64,000 nucleotides of DNA, from contig CM072805.1 of assembly GCA_037013495.1 (NCBI GenBank), forward strand, positions 26,232,669 through 26,296,668, written 5' to 3'. Below are positions 24,513 to 36,460 of the stretch, one piece after another. Position numbers and translations under genes: made by a program. The notes beneath the pieces are model-generated. The model made no database searches and was not told the DNA's origin. It saw only the letters and a program-made list of their open reading frames with translations. The first letter of the stretch is position 1; each line of letters starts with the position of its first letter. Source of the DNA: Hippophae tibetana. Lineage: Eukaryota; Streptophyta; Magnoliopsida; Rosales; Elaeagnaceae.

Positions 24513-26990
24513 GACATATTTGGGTTAAGAAAGTAGGTCTCGACAAGGCTTTTGATTAGTCTATATAGAATTTCAAAGATATTAATTAGGTTATAATAGT
24601 GGTTATGTACATGCTATAATAGTGATCTATTTGTCTAACTCATAGTTCTATTTATATTGTTCTACATACAGTTAAAAAGATATAAGAGAAATAAAAATAA
24701 TATTTCAGTTTTTCTTCACCATCTCTCTCAATATTTTCTTCATGGTATCAGAACATTTCTGAAATCCACTCTCACCCTTGCCTTTACCAACCTTCTTTGG
24801 AAGCAAATTCTGCATTCCTAACCAACTTCAAAACCTCAACAACAAGATATTCAAGAACTTCAGAGAGGTAAACGGGGCTACTAGAGCCAATGCATTGAGA
24901 ATAACGACCCTTCTTAAGGTATTGAGAGACTCAACCCATTCTCTTTCATTTCTACCTCTGTCATCTCTATCGACCTTATCTCACGTGACTACTTCTATGG
25001 CTATCATCTCACGCCACCTTAGCCATCAGTTTCACGATACCTCAATCATAAAGTCTTACACAACTTTAATCACAATCATGAATGATTTCTACCACTATTC
25101 ATAACCCAGGCACCATATGGTTCGTCTCCCACAAACATCACATTTCTTCATGGAAAATTCTATTTTTGAACAATCATGACATCTAAATGTCAACCTAACC
25201 ATCACAAGCCCATTTCTCATTCTATAAGCACCTAGTTGTCGTCGTATTCCATTTTGGTGCTTCTTGTTTACTCAGTCACCATTTTCCTCCACTTTGGCGC
25301 TACCTGTTCCACTTCGTCATTGTTCTCTAGTCGTCCAACATTCATCTTTGAGTCAACTGCCACCATCCCACAATCTTACAAATAAGCCTTGTAACTAATA
25401 AGCCTCAAAACAACCAAACTGTCCAATCAATCCAATAGCTAATAGGCCTACATATCAAATAAACCCAAATTGAAATAACATCAGTTTCGTGATAGTTTGA
25501 ACATCAATGGCTACAGAAAAACCTACTATGACCGGTTCCATCGAGAACAATATTTTGCCCATCACCAATCACAAATTAAATGGACACAATTACCTTCAGT
25601 GGTCTCAATCTGTCATGATGTTTATATGTGAAAAGAAAAAAAAGATGATTACCTCATTGGAGTTGCAGCAACCCTAGACAAGGATGATCTGAAAATATAG
25701 AACATGAAAATCCAAGAACAATATAGTGATGTCTTGGTTGATAAATTCCATAACGAACGAGATTGGAGAGAACTTTCTTCTCTACGATATAACCAAAGGA
25801 ATATGGGATGCCTTCAGAGATACTTATTCCAATTATGATAATATGTTCGAACTATTTGAGACTAAAAGCATCCTCAACGATCTTCTTCAAAGAGAGTCAT
25901 TAGTTATCCAATACTTTAATTTTCTCATTCGATATTGGCAGCAGTTAGACCTCTTTGAGGTTCATGAATGAAAGTATCTAATAGACGAAATCTTGTACAA
26001 ATAGATTGTTAAAAAAATGGGTTTTCAAATTTTTAATATGGCTCAATAAAGATTTTGATGATATGTGAGGCATAATTCTAGGAACAAAACTCTTACCAAG
26101 CATTCGTGAAGCCTTCTTCAAAGTTCACCAAGAAGAGAGTCGAAAAAAAGGTGATGATGAGTCCTCAATTTGACATTTCAATGATTGGAGAAGGGTCTGC
26201 ACTTGTTGTTTGAAGACATCGACAATCTTAGAATGTAGACAATAGTCCCCAAAGAGGAAGACCTTGGTGTGACCATTGTCGTAGACCTGGTCATACTAAG
26301 GAAACCTTATGGAAACTAACTGATTAGAAGCCACCCCTACAAGGCACACCAATAAATAAAACCATGGAAATACTACCTCCATAACACATGGAACTGTTTC
26401 ACCTGAATCTTCCATGTTTAGTAAGGAATAGATTCATCTTCTATAGAAAATATTTGGACAATCCTTGCCAACATCATATGTCATTATACCTCAATCAGGT
26501 AACACCCTCAATGCTCTTAGTGTGAAAAAGGTTAAAAAACCATGAATTGTTGATTTAGGAGCTTCAAACCATATGACAGGTGATGCTTCTCTTCTCATAA
26601 ATCTTAAAACCTACCAAGAAGGACATACTGTCAGAATTGTCGATGGATCAGTATCCAAAGTAATTGGGATTGGTTCAGTACAAATTTCAAATTTTTTTAT
26701 TCTCGATTCTGTTATTCTTGTCCCCACCATTGATTGTAATCTCTCATCAATTACTAAACTCACCCGTGATAAAAAATATATGGCTAAATTTGTTTATAAT
26801 CTATGTGTATTTTAGGACTTGGATTCAGGAAAGATAATTGGTAATGCTAAAGAGTGCTCATGACTCTATCTTCTCAAAAGTGAAGACCTTCTAGAAAGAC
26901 AAATCCTCCAAACTGTATCTGAGATTCCTTCTCAAAATAAACTTTTGTTAAATCTTAAGTCCAATAACAATAAGCTAACATAGCAATGTA
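24513..26990 (+). mobile_element. Truncated Ty1-copia fossil (LTR, gag, protease part)
   Basis: A primer site TGGTATCAGAAC at 24743-24754 follows a probable short 5' LTR (about 24513-24742, TGACATA...TTCTTCA). From 25507 the plus strand gives a copia gag start (MATEKPTMTGS, then HNYLQWSQSVMM), a degenerate zinc knuckle (CDHCRRPGHTKE, about 26268) and a protease active-site region (IVDLGASNHMTG, about 26547). No integrase or reverse transcriptase follows and no 3' LTR was found. It is a 5' fragment with many breaks, and old. Confidence 0.75.
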
Positions 26991-29420
26991 GATCATCAAA
27001 TGTTAGCATTTATTAAGTCTACATAGCTCTCGAAATATGTCATATTTCATGACGGATGTCACATTAGTCAAAAGCTATAGATGTTTCACCTTTTGTTTTA
27101 CCTTCTTCTTATCGAATTTAGTATGGTATTGATGTTCATGTTTTGTAGCTTATATTATTTTTTATCCATATTTTAGAAGGGTTTTAATTTAATAAACATG
27201 TTTTATAAATGATTTTAAAATATACAAAAATGAACGGTTACAAGTTTTATTTTGAATTTGCCCTTAGATTTAGTGTTGGGTCGCATAAAGCTTTAGTTTT
27301 TCCCAAAGTTTTGGAATTAATGGTTGTGATTGTACCAGTGGTATACTATAACTATACCACCAGCTTATACAGGCAATTTCAACAACGTAAACTTTTCGAA
27401 TTGAAATGCTACGAAATATACCAGCAAAACCTGCAGGGTACACCGGTCATCTATGGAAAGACTTGACTTGTAATTGAGTCACTAATCTACTTATTTTATA
27501 TCTATACTAAAATCCTAGCACCAGACATTCAACCAGCATTCTTTCTCATCCGTTTGGTGATTATGCAAACGAGGTCTCATTAAATGTTGCGCGGGTTCGA
27601 AGTTTCAGATGAACTATTAGAGGAGTCGCCAACAGTTGGATTCAGAGTTGAACTACAGGTAAGAGAACCATTCCCACCTTCGTTTTCAGCCACGACAGGG
27701 ATCTTAACAGCAGCTCTTTTCATCTCCTTCCCAAGCTTTTCTTCCTGACGCAGAGCAGTGAACTGGATGTCCACAGAAATCAGAGGTTACACCAATGGTT
27801 GTTGCTCAGGTTTGCTTAACAACTTATTCAAAAATTTCTCTTTTAAAATCTTTTTTTTTTCTTTGATAAAAAACAATATTTTTTATGTGGGTTGCAGAGG
27901 TATGCAGGGCAACAATGAAAATGGGGAAGAAATAGCTGTACAGAGACTCACGAAAGAAGCTACCAATGAAAAAAAGAAAAGGAGTTCTTGGTGGGAAGAA
28001 CTCTATTGGGACCTCTGATTTCTTTTTTTTAAATGACGAAATTGTCCAATTGTCTTATTTTTTAGATGTAATGTGAGGAGTATATGAAAAAAAAAATTCC
28101 AAATAAAACATGTTTTTTTTATATATATTTTAGTATTATTTACAAAATATAAATACTAAATTAAAATCTTTCCAAAACATGAATAAAAATGAATACCAAT
28201 TTCAAAACATACATACCTAAACTACTAAATCCCTTATCAGTTTTCAAATTTCAGATAACACATAAAAATTGGGTGACTTGGTTAAGGAAAAATAATTCAA
28301 CATAATACTTCTACACGAACGAGACCTTAGTAGTTTCAACATTTGGATGAACCCAAACCACTTGTACTGTTTACAGCTAATAGTTTGCCCAAAGTGATCC
28401 CATTTGATGAGAAATTTTAAATATCCATATTTATTAAAAAATAAACTAATTTTTTCATTAATTATTTTAATATTGATAAAGGTAAAATCCCACTGTACGT
28501 ATAAAATATTATTTTATACAATAAAAGCTCATATATTCATCTATTTTTACCCGGTATTTACCACCGGTGTGAAAGTGATACATGAGAATTAGTTTTAAAA
28601 ATTTATATTTTGAATGTACCACAACCAAAGCATTTGAAAAGAAAAAAACAATTTGTATGTACAACTAAACCTACTTAAATATGTGAGCTTGAAATTATAG
28701 ACGCGACCAGTTCTTTTGGTTGGTTGTTAAAACCAATTTCATGACAATGAGATGACTACTCAGCGATCAAATCGTGTAATGGAAAACCATGAAGGGCTTG
28801 TTTCTTTGCTTCCAGAATAGCACTAAACGGCTCTCACAGTTTTTTATCCATGAAATCTTGATTTCATGTCGAAATGCAAATTACAGCTTATAATATATAA
28901 AATAACTATGTACGTCGAAGTATTGTAGTTCTAAGGTAATCTATGTCTTAGTAAAACCTATAACATTAACAACAAAAGATAAGATACGATACTCCAAAGT
29001 TCAAATATTTACTGGCCTGCCCTCCAACGCATTGAGATGGCTTGGATCAGGAGACTTCGAACTTCAACTTGAAAATATATCATGCGTGAACACCTAACAA
29101 AGGCAGAAAAAACAGAAGTTTGAGAATACAGTTTAATATAAAAGCTATTTACTATTTTTATTCACATGCAGATCTTAGCTTTGCTCGAACACGTCAGAAA
29201 GAAATCAGAACAATTGATTTGTTGCATAAGAAAGAAGAGTCCAAAGAAGACATTCTGAATTCATTATTTTTTGACATTAGCCAGAGTTTATACGTTCCAT
29301 ACAAAGTTTCTCAGGAATATCTAGCAACATAACATTTAAGTTTGATGACGACAGAAGCAGTGTACACACATTTTAAATGAGTACCCAAAAGAATCAAAGA
29401 TTATACTAGGTACTTACTTG
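26991..29420. other. Spacer with an unrecognised gene-like fragment
   Basis: No complete gene is seen. Bases 27580-27774 on the minus strand encode a 64-residue open frame (KLGKEMKRAAVKIPVVAENE...) with balanced codon use and a Ser/Asn-rich tail. Bases 27890-28017 on the plus strand are open and Glu/Lys-rich (TKEATNEKKKRSSWWEEL). Neither is recognised. They could be gene fragments carried by a transposon or chance. Bases 28020-29420 show nothing beyond AT-rich DNA and the probable 3' end of the next gene. Confidence 0.35.
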
Positions 29421-32400
29421 CTAAACCCATCTCTTGCTTGTAGATGCATTCTTTTGTCCAGGTAAGTAATGCCTTCTACTCCTTTGGGAATCTTCCCTAG
29501 CTGATAGCTGCCTTGAACTTGAAGAGACTGAATTGAATTTTTGATTCATTGATATTTCCTGTAGAGGACTTACAGGTCTAGATTTTGATTGCTGAGAGTT
29601 TGTTCTAACAATGGAAGCTGAGACTTTTGCAGGCATTGATTTCTGGCTTCTTCTTGAACCTGGTTCAAAACTTTGAGCAGCAACATGTGGAGTTTTAGCA
29701 GCAGGAGATTGGGCTCTGTTTGCTGGAGAGCTGTCTGAATCAGAAGATGAAGGACTAGTAGTACTTTCCATATCATAAAGGAGGTTTTCTGTCATGTACG
29801 GAAGCTGCGTACTATATAAATCTGAGGAAGGGAAAGACCGTCTTCGAAGCCTTGTAAGACTCACAACCTGCATCCAAAAGGCACAGTCATCCGCGTTCTA
29901 ACTTCAGAGTAACAATATTGATAATATAATTAAAAGTAATAATTTTTAGAAGAGAAAATCCACCAGTTTTATATAATAAAACTTATTGCTTCAAAGTGAT
30001 TCATCAATTCATACGTTTCTTCAGAAGTTAAAGTTCGGGCATGTCAGAAGTGCATGTCTAATCATGCACATCACTACGCTTTGCAACACCTCTCTCAGAA
30101 TCAAGCTTCTCAAATTACTTTCTTTCTATATTTTTATGCATGTTTCATATTATATGCGATGCAAAGCAGCTGTACAGATGGCATATATACTAATTCGTAG
30201 AACTCCCAGTCTCTAAAAACGTGCTATTAGTCCTTACCTTTTGTTCCAAAACTGCCATGTCTTTCTTCAGTCTTGTAATTATCATATTCTTTCTCCGTAT
30301 AATGTCTTCGAGCTCAGTTGTTCTCTGTTACAAGAAACAAAAACAAATTCCAAATTGATTGGAGAAAATTAAGTGCCTGAGTGGTATCAAAAATTGATCT
30401 TTGGAAAAAAAATGGCAAGGAAAAAAGTAAGTGTAGGAAGTATAAGAAGAAAAGGACCTTAGAGCCAGCAGTATCAGATGAGTGTAGCAAAGTGGTCAGC
30501 TCATTTATGGTGGCGTCCTTTTCTTCACAATTCCTCCTAAGGTTGTAAATATCTTGTTCTATAGCTAAATTGTTCATCTGTAAAATGCAAAATATCATTG
30601 ATAATGTGAAAGCGACCTTTAATTTGGACACTCAACGTTTATATCCCATTTATTTGTCTAGGCTGCTTAAGATTATGAATTGAAAATATGACAGTGAAAT
30701 GTTTAGGATGACAATTGCAAAAGACAGTCAAATGGGACCCATCTTAGTCAACCACGTGGACATTTGAATCTCAAGACATTCTATATATTTATGATTGATG
30801 AACCTTACATTAATGCGCATGTGGCTTAAATACATGTAGATAGCTCATAGAAAAACTCCTTTCTCAAGCACAAAATGTCTAAGTATTCATGTGTATAGAG
30901 CACTCAAGGAATCACAACTTGCCAATAAACAGAATGAACGTTAAGTTCATGATAACAATGATCCCAAAACCACAAGTTATGGATAGAGATTGGACCAAAA
31001 ACTAATACTTTTGTCATATTCATAAGCAGGCATATGCAAATAAAGCCTGCAATTCCAAGACCTATGGTAGGCTTATACCAGATAACTGACTTCCAGGAAG
31101 ACGGTCCTCAAATAGCAAGAATCGATTCTAAAAAAAGCCATTTATCAACATTCAATACGAATCCTAACCATAGCACAAACAAGTTGGTTAGGTTCACAAC
31201 AATTTTAAAGGACTGTGAGGAGATAAGCATCCATGTCAAAAGTTGCAACTCTAAACAAAACACAAAATATTGAGAGCTATCTTTTCAATCAGTCAGAAAC
31301 TTGGCATAACACAAATTAGAAATAGAAAGGCTCATGAATCACAAATATACTTGGAGAGTTTAAATTTCAAAAGAAAAGTTTCAGTTTAACTTTTGCCTAA
31401 ATAAGTAATTTATAAATTTACTGCATTATGCTTTTGTTTTAGATCCAAAAGTGAAAAATAAATTTCTATTTTTCCACTATTGTGGCTACCATAGATTCCT
31501 TGGACCAACTAATCCAACAACTCATTCATTGAAGAGAAACAAGGAAACCATCACATATCAATGGCCTCAGGTCTCAATGACTACTTACAAACTTCAACCG
31601 ATAGGTAATCATTCTCAATTTGCTTTTATTCTTCAAGTACCTGTATTTCAGCAGCAGATGTAACGCTTGAAGCCAAGTCTGACAAATCAGACATTCGGCG
31701 CTCCTCTTGCTCAGCATTATATGAGAGAGGTATCTTACACTGGAGAATCTCATGCCCACTGGATGCTTTCAAGACAGAATTACCCTGAAATAAAAGTAGA
31801 GTTGCTGCCACCTAAGAGTAGTTCTCAAGAAAACGTATCTAATAAAAGAGTGTATTTATCTTTTTAGAAAAACAGGAAACTGTATGTTTATTTGGAAATC
31901 GAACAAGCTCTTACCGCCATGCTATTGAACAGGTCATGATGTTGATCACAGATCCAACAACCACAGTCAACAAATTTGGTGTTTTCGGAACCAAAACCTT
32001 CACTGCAAAGTGATTCAACATTTTTCATGGATAAGTTGACCGTCCCTGGGTGCTCCTTGACGTTGTTAAGCTGCTCACACAGACAATCAAGCTTCTGTTG
32101 CATGCTTGATAGCACTTGATCCTGGTAAATGATATTAATGTGATATGTATCGCTACAGAAGTTCTCAGTTTTCACCATTAAACTAGAGATTTCAATGTAT
32201 TTAGACATATATAAAAATACAATTGAAACTTTGATATCAACTGAATGAACCACATATAAAGACGCGCATACTCATACACCCACACATACATATACACTGG
32301 TGTTGCCCACGAGCAGCATATAGCAGGCTAAAAACTAAATAGAATCAGGCTGACAGTTGAGTGGCACAAAATGAAATATAATTTTTTGGTATGAGAAATT

Positions 32401-33185
32401 AAATATAATTATTCGTTAAATGAGTTTCAGATTTGATATAAACAGTAACCGAATGCCCAAACTTAATTGCTCTTTTGATACACGGTCCACAGAAAAATTA
32501 GAGAAGCAAATGACAGAATTACAGAATAACGTTAAACATAATATTCTCTGTTTTATTATAGTAAAACACAACATTCAAAATCCCGAATAAAATATTTAGA
32601 TTCATAACGGTCCATGTTATAAATACTAATAGTTTAGCACAATCTCAGCCTCATACACAGCACCATTAAAGTTTTATTAGGCAATCGCATTCTTATATAA
32701 TTCAAAAACAAGAAAAATCAAATGATGTTTAAAAGAAACGCCGATTTTCCGACCAAAGGCAAAGGAAGAAAATAAAAGCATTGCAAAGTAATTCACAGAA
32801 AGTTCATATTATCACAAACCCTAAGCTCCACCGATTTTTTCAGCTGGCATATCTGTCGATTTTTCTTGGACTCCGCGACGGCAACTCCAATCACAGCAAC
32901 AATGAGGAAGCGCTGAATAGGGCTAAAGAGATCCCAAGCGACAGCTTCCTGAGGGCTTAAGCAACCTTTAATGGCTCGAGAAGAGCTAGCCTCTTCAGCA
33001 TTGACGAGTCGACCTTGGAGCGAAATCCAGGCTAGCCGTCGAGACGCGGGGACAGGTCGGGTACGGTCGGAAAAGCTGCTAGAGAGGCGCCGAGAAGAGG
33101 GCAATGGTATTGGGGAAAATGAAGCGAGAGAAACCAATGAAGGAGCCGCGTCGAAGAAGCCAAGCTCATTGTCGGCTTCTTCCAT
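29421..33185 (-). CDS. Uncharacterised plant coiled-coil protein (6 exons, 456 aa)
   Basis: Exons 33185-32820, 32121-31915, 31784-31641, 30577-30458, 30324-30238 and 29867-29421 join in phase (1371 nt with stop) at GT-AG sites. All introns fall between codons. The N-terminus (MEEADNELGFFDAAPSLVSL, then SFSPIPLPSSRRL) is Ser/Pro-rich. Residues about 88-104 (SPIQRFLIVAVIGVAVA) are hydrophobic and could be a short membrane or buried segment, followed by a charged helix. Exon 2 has a CxCxxC motif (DCGCWICDQHHDLF). Exons 4 and 5 are heptad-rich, charged helix typical of coiled coil (DIYNLRRNCEEKDATINEL; RLKKDMAVLEQK). The last 130 residues are basic, Ser/Pro/Arg-rich and probably disordered, ending STSKRWV. 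I believe this is a conserved plant family but cannot name it or its function; a cytoskeletal or scaffold role is only a guess. Confidence 0.82.
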
Positions 33186-35772
33186 GGCATGAAGGAAGGA
33201 GCGTGATTGCAGCTATCTATTGAAAATGCTCTGAATAGAAATTGAATATTTGCTTCTCGTTTTGACAAAATACGAAGTTTAGGGACCGTTTGGCGTTTGG
33301 TGTAACTCAATTCAAACCTTTTTGTTTGGAGGGAAACTATAAAACGACAGACCTTAACGTTCGGACCAGATGTAAAATGGACATTCGACACGCATAGCTT
33401 TCTTCTGTGGTGTAAAGTTTTAAATTTTTACACTATTCGCTCCGTCTCCCACGAAATTCCGTTTTCTTACTATTTATACGTCAACTATTTTTAATTCAAA
33501 ATAATGTATTATTTCATAATATTAAGAATTAGTAATAATATAAATAAAGATATATTTTATTTTAATTATTTATTTTGTAAATATAATAAGTTAATATATC
33601 AATAAAATTATCTCTATGTGCACGTGTAGAGATAAAAATCCTCAATAATCAAATCAACACTCGAAAATCCACCCTCGTGCAAGTCAAGTTTTGCTATTTC
33701 TCTAGTATTTTCCACCATCAACTATTGAAGTCTTTTAGAAAAATATCAAGTGCCCTATTTAATTAAATTTACTTGATGCATGGCCGAGTATTTTATAATA
33801 CTTCGTTGCTCTCAAATTATATCTTAGTTAACATATAAATCTTAAATTAAAATTGTTGAGACCAATATATCACACTTTAAGTCCCAAAATTTGTTAATTT
33901 TTAAAACCTAAATGTAATAACCAATAACAATTTAAAAATTTAAGTATAACATGCAATAATAATAACTTAGGCTGCCAAAGTATTAAAGTTTTTTTAATTT
34001 AAGGATATTTCTATTAATCACAGCATAATTTTAGGATCATGAAAGTCTTTCACCCATTTTATAATTATATTGCTAATGAAGTTCAAGGCTTATATTTATG
34101 CGAAGTGTTTAGTAAACACATTATAATCCAATAAAGTACGTGTTATAAATCACTAGAAGATTTTATACTATAGGGTCATGTTTAAATATATTTTATGTAG
34201 TTAATGTTTTGGATGTAGAGTAAAAATGTTCCAAACATTTAATTTATTAGAAAATTAATCCTAATATTTAACTCGATTAGCATTTATGTTATTTTGATCA
34301 TTTATGTTAACAAAGTTAATTTTTTAATATTAAGAAAATAATTAAAATGACATAAATGTTACGAATATTTTTACAATAAATTAAATATTGAGAATATTTT
34401 GGAATGATCTTAATAATTAGGGATGTGCATAGGTATAAACGGGGACGATTTTTCATATATAATTGTTCTTGAATTGAATTATAAAATTTGTGCTCGAACA
34501 TCGTTACTTTTTGAGGATGGTTTTTTATCCGCGAGTAACGGTTCAGGGGTGGTTATTAAAAAATATTTAAAAAAAACCATTTTCCTAAACTTTTTAAAAA
34601 TTTATTAATAAAACCTAATTATTAATTAATATATAAATTAAATAAATAAATATAATTAATTTCGAGTATAGGCAGACACGGTTATCAGTATAATTATACC
34701 TAAACTGTATATGTTGTTTAATGTTTAGTTTTTACCTGAAATCGTACCCATCCCTAAAATTTATCGGATAAAAACTTAACCGATGATGCGGATAATTAAA
34801 CTCGTAGCTTTTTTGCCCATTCCTATCAATAATACAACTTTTAAAATAATATCATAAATACTCCCCAAATTTAACGAAAGTTAAAGTTAATAGAAATGAA
34901 TAGTGATCTTTTATACATAAAAATAACATAAATAATATTCAATTTTTTTGTATTAGTAATATTCATTAATCAAGAAAACTCATATTTAAAGAATATATTG
35001 AGATTTTAAGTTATCTCTTAGGTAATAATTTAACTTATATTTTATCTAATATTTTGATCTATATCTTATCATATATTTTAGCCTATAATTTAGGATATAT
35101 CTTATCCTATATTTTAAGACATATTTTAAAAAAATTGAAGCACATCAAAGAAAAGGATAAGTGATAATTTCATAAGTTGGTTTAAGTTTAAATAAATATT
35201 TTAGCACTAATTTGTTTTCAAGTATTGTGAATATGTGTCATTGAATGCATGAGTGTAATACTATATATGATAACTATAAAAAATATATATGAATTATAAT
35301 TATTTGAAACTCGGACATTTCTTTAACTTTGCTTGATAGACTTGAAAACGAACCTATAAATATGTTTACAAATAAATATTTTATACATGAAAATAACCGA
35401 TACTTATAGATCTTACAAGATCCAATTTGTATTCAACTCCTCGATCTCTTGATGGATTGAAGGATTGAGTCCATTGAAAGGATGATTGTTGAGAAAATTG
35501 ATTCAATTATTAAGATTGACAATTTTTCTTTCAATAGTCTTATTATAAGAACAATTCATATTCAAGTAAGCTTTGAGTTCTCTCGAGCATCAATTTTCAA
35601 TTTCAAGGGTCTAAATCTTTTTTGTGCTTTTTAATACTTGGGTTGAGGCGATGTATGAATGCTTGTCTAAATTCTTCCATTATTATAATCATATAACACA
35701 TCAATTACGTTTTTGTTAGTCTTTTAGTATTGATAACATAAACTTTGGTGGAAAGTATGCTAAACATAATTG
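33186..35772. other. AT-rich spacer
   Basis: The first 200-300 bp should hold the promoter of the coiled-coil gene. Farther right no gene is seen. It holds a possible MITE (34417-34757) and a run of diverged ATATCTTATCCTATATTTTA-like units at about 35015-35125. Confidence 0.5.
34417..34757. mobile_element. Possible MITE with TTAGGGATG ends
   Basis: TTAGGGATG at 34417-34425 is mirrored by CATCCCTAA at 34749-34757, giving a 341-bp unit with 9-bp terminal inverted repeats and no coding capacity. No clear target duplication was found, so the call is weak. It could equally be part of a larger repeat reaching about 34830. Confidence 0.3.
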
Positions 35773-36447
35773 TGATAATTGATGGCCTTGTTTAGTGGTA
35801 AAGTCACTTACTTGGTTTAATGTTATATTTTGCTAATGGATGAAGTAGGAAACATGGAGAACATTTAATTAAGGATGCTATTGGAGTACTAATTTCTTAT
35901 GCATTCAATGTGGAGCACTAATTTCTTGTGCATTCAATATGGAGCACTAATTTCTTGTGCATTCAATATGGAGCACTAATTTCTTATCCATTCAATGTGG
36001 AGATGGACATGGAGTTTTTGCTATCACAAGTTCTTCAAGGATGTTGCCTATAAATAGCTTGTTTCATTTGTGCAAAATATAAGATCAAATGAATTAGAGA
36101 GCATCCATAAGAAAGATAGTAAAAGTCTTTATGAGAGTTATCTTGTGAGTTACTACTTAGAAAGGAAAAATTTGTTCCTTCTTTATAAGTAATATTTTCT
36201 CTATTTTGTGAGAGAGTTATTTCTCCTATTACAATAGAGATTAGAATTTTTATCTCATTGTAACTAGAGAGAAGGTGTTGTAATCCCTATTTTACAATAG
36301 TGAAATCCTCTTATACTTGCCCGTGGTTTTTTACCCCAATTTGTTCGGAGGGTTTTCCACGTAAAATATTTGTGTCTATTTTATTTTCATTATTCTCAAT
36401 TTCACTTTAGTTGTGTTTTAGCTTCAACACGGTAATTTTTCCTAACA
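35773..36447 (+). repeat. 5' LTR of the 35773 copia
   Basis: Starts TGATAATTGATGG and ends TTCCTAACA, 675 bp, with four copies of a 29-bp repeat inside. Confidence 0.9.
35883..35998. repeat. 29-bp tandem repeat in 5' LTR, four copies
   Basis: Units at 35883, 35912, 35941 and 35970, each of the form GGAGCACTAATTTCTTGTGC plus ATTCAATAT/GT. The matching place in the 3' LTR has only three units. Confidence 0.95.
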
Positions 36448-36448
36448 G

Positions 36449-36460
36449 TGGTATCAGAGC
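36449..36460 (+). promoter_or_regulatory. Primer-binding site (initiator-Met tRNA)
   Basis: TGGTATCAGAGC one base after the end of the 5' LTR. Confidence 0.9.
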
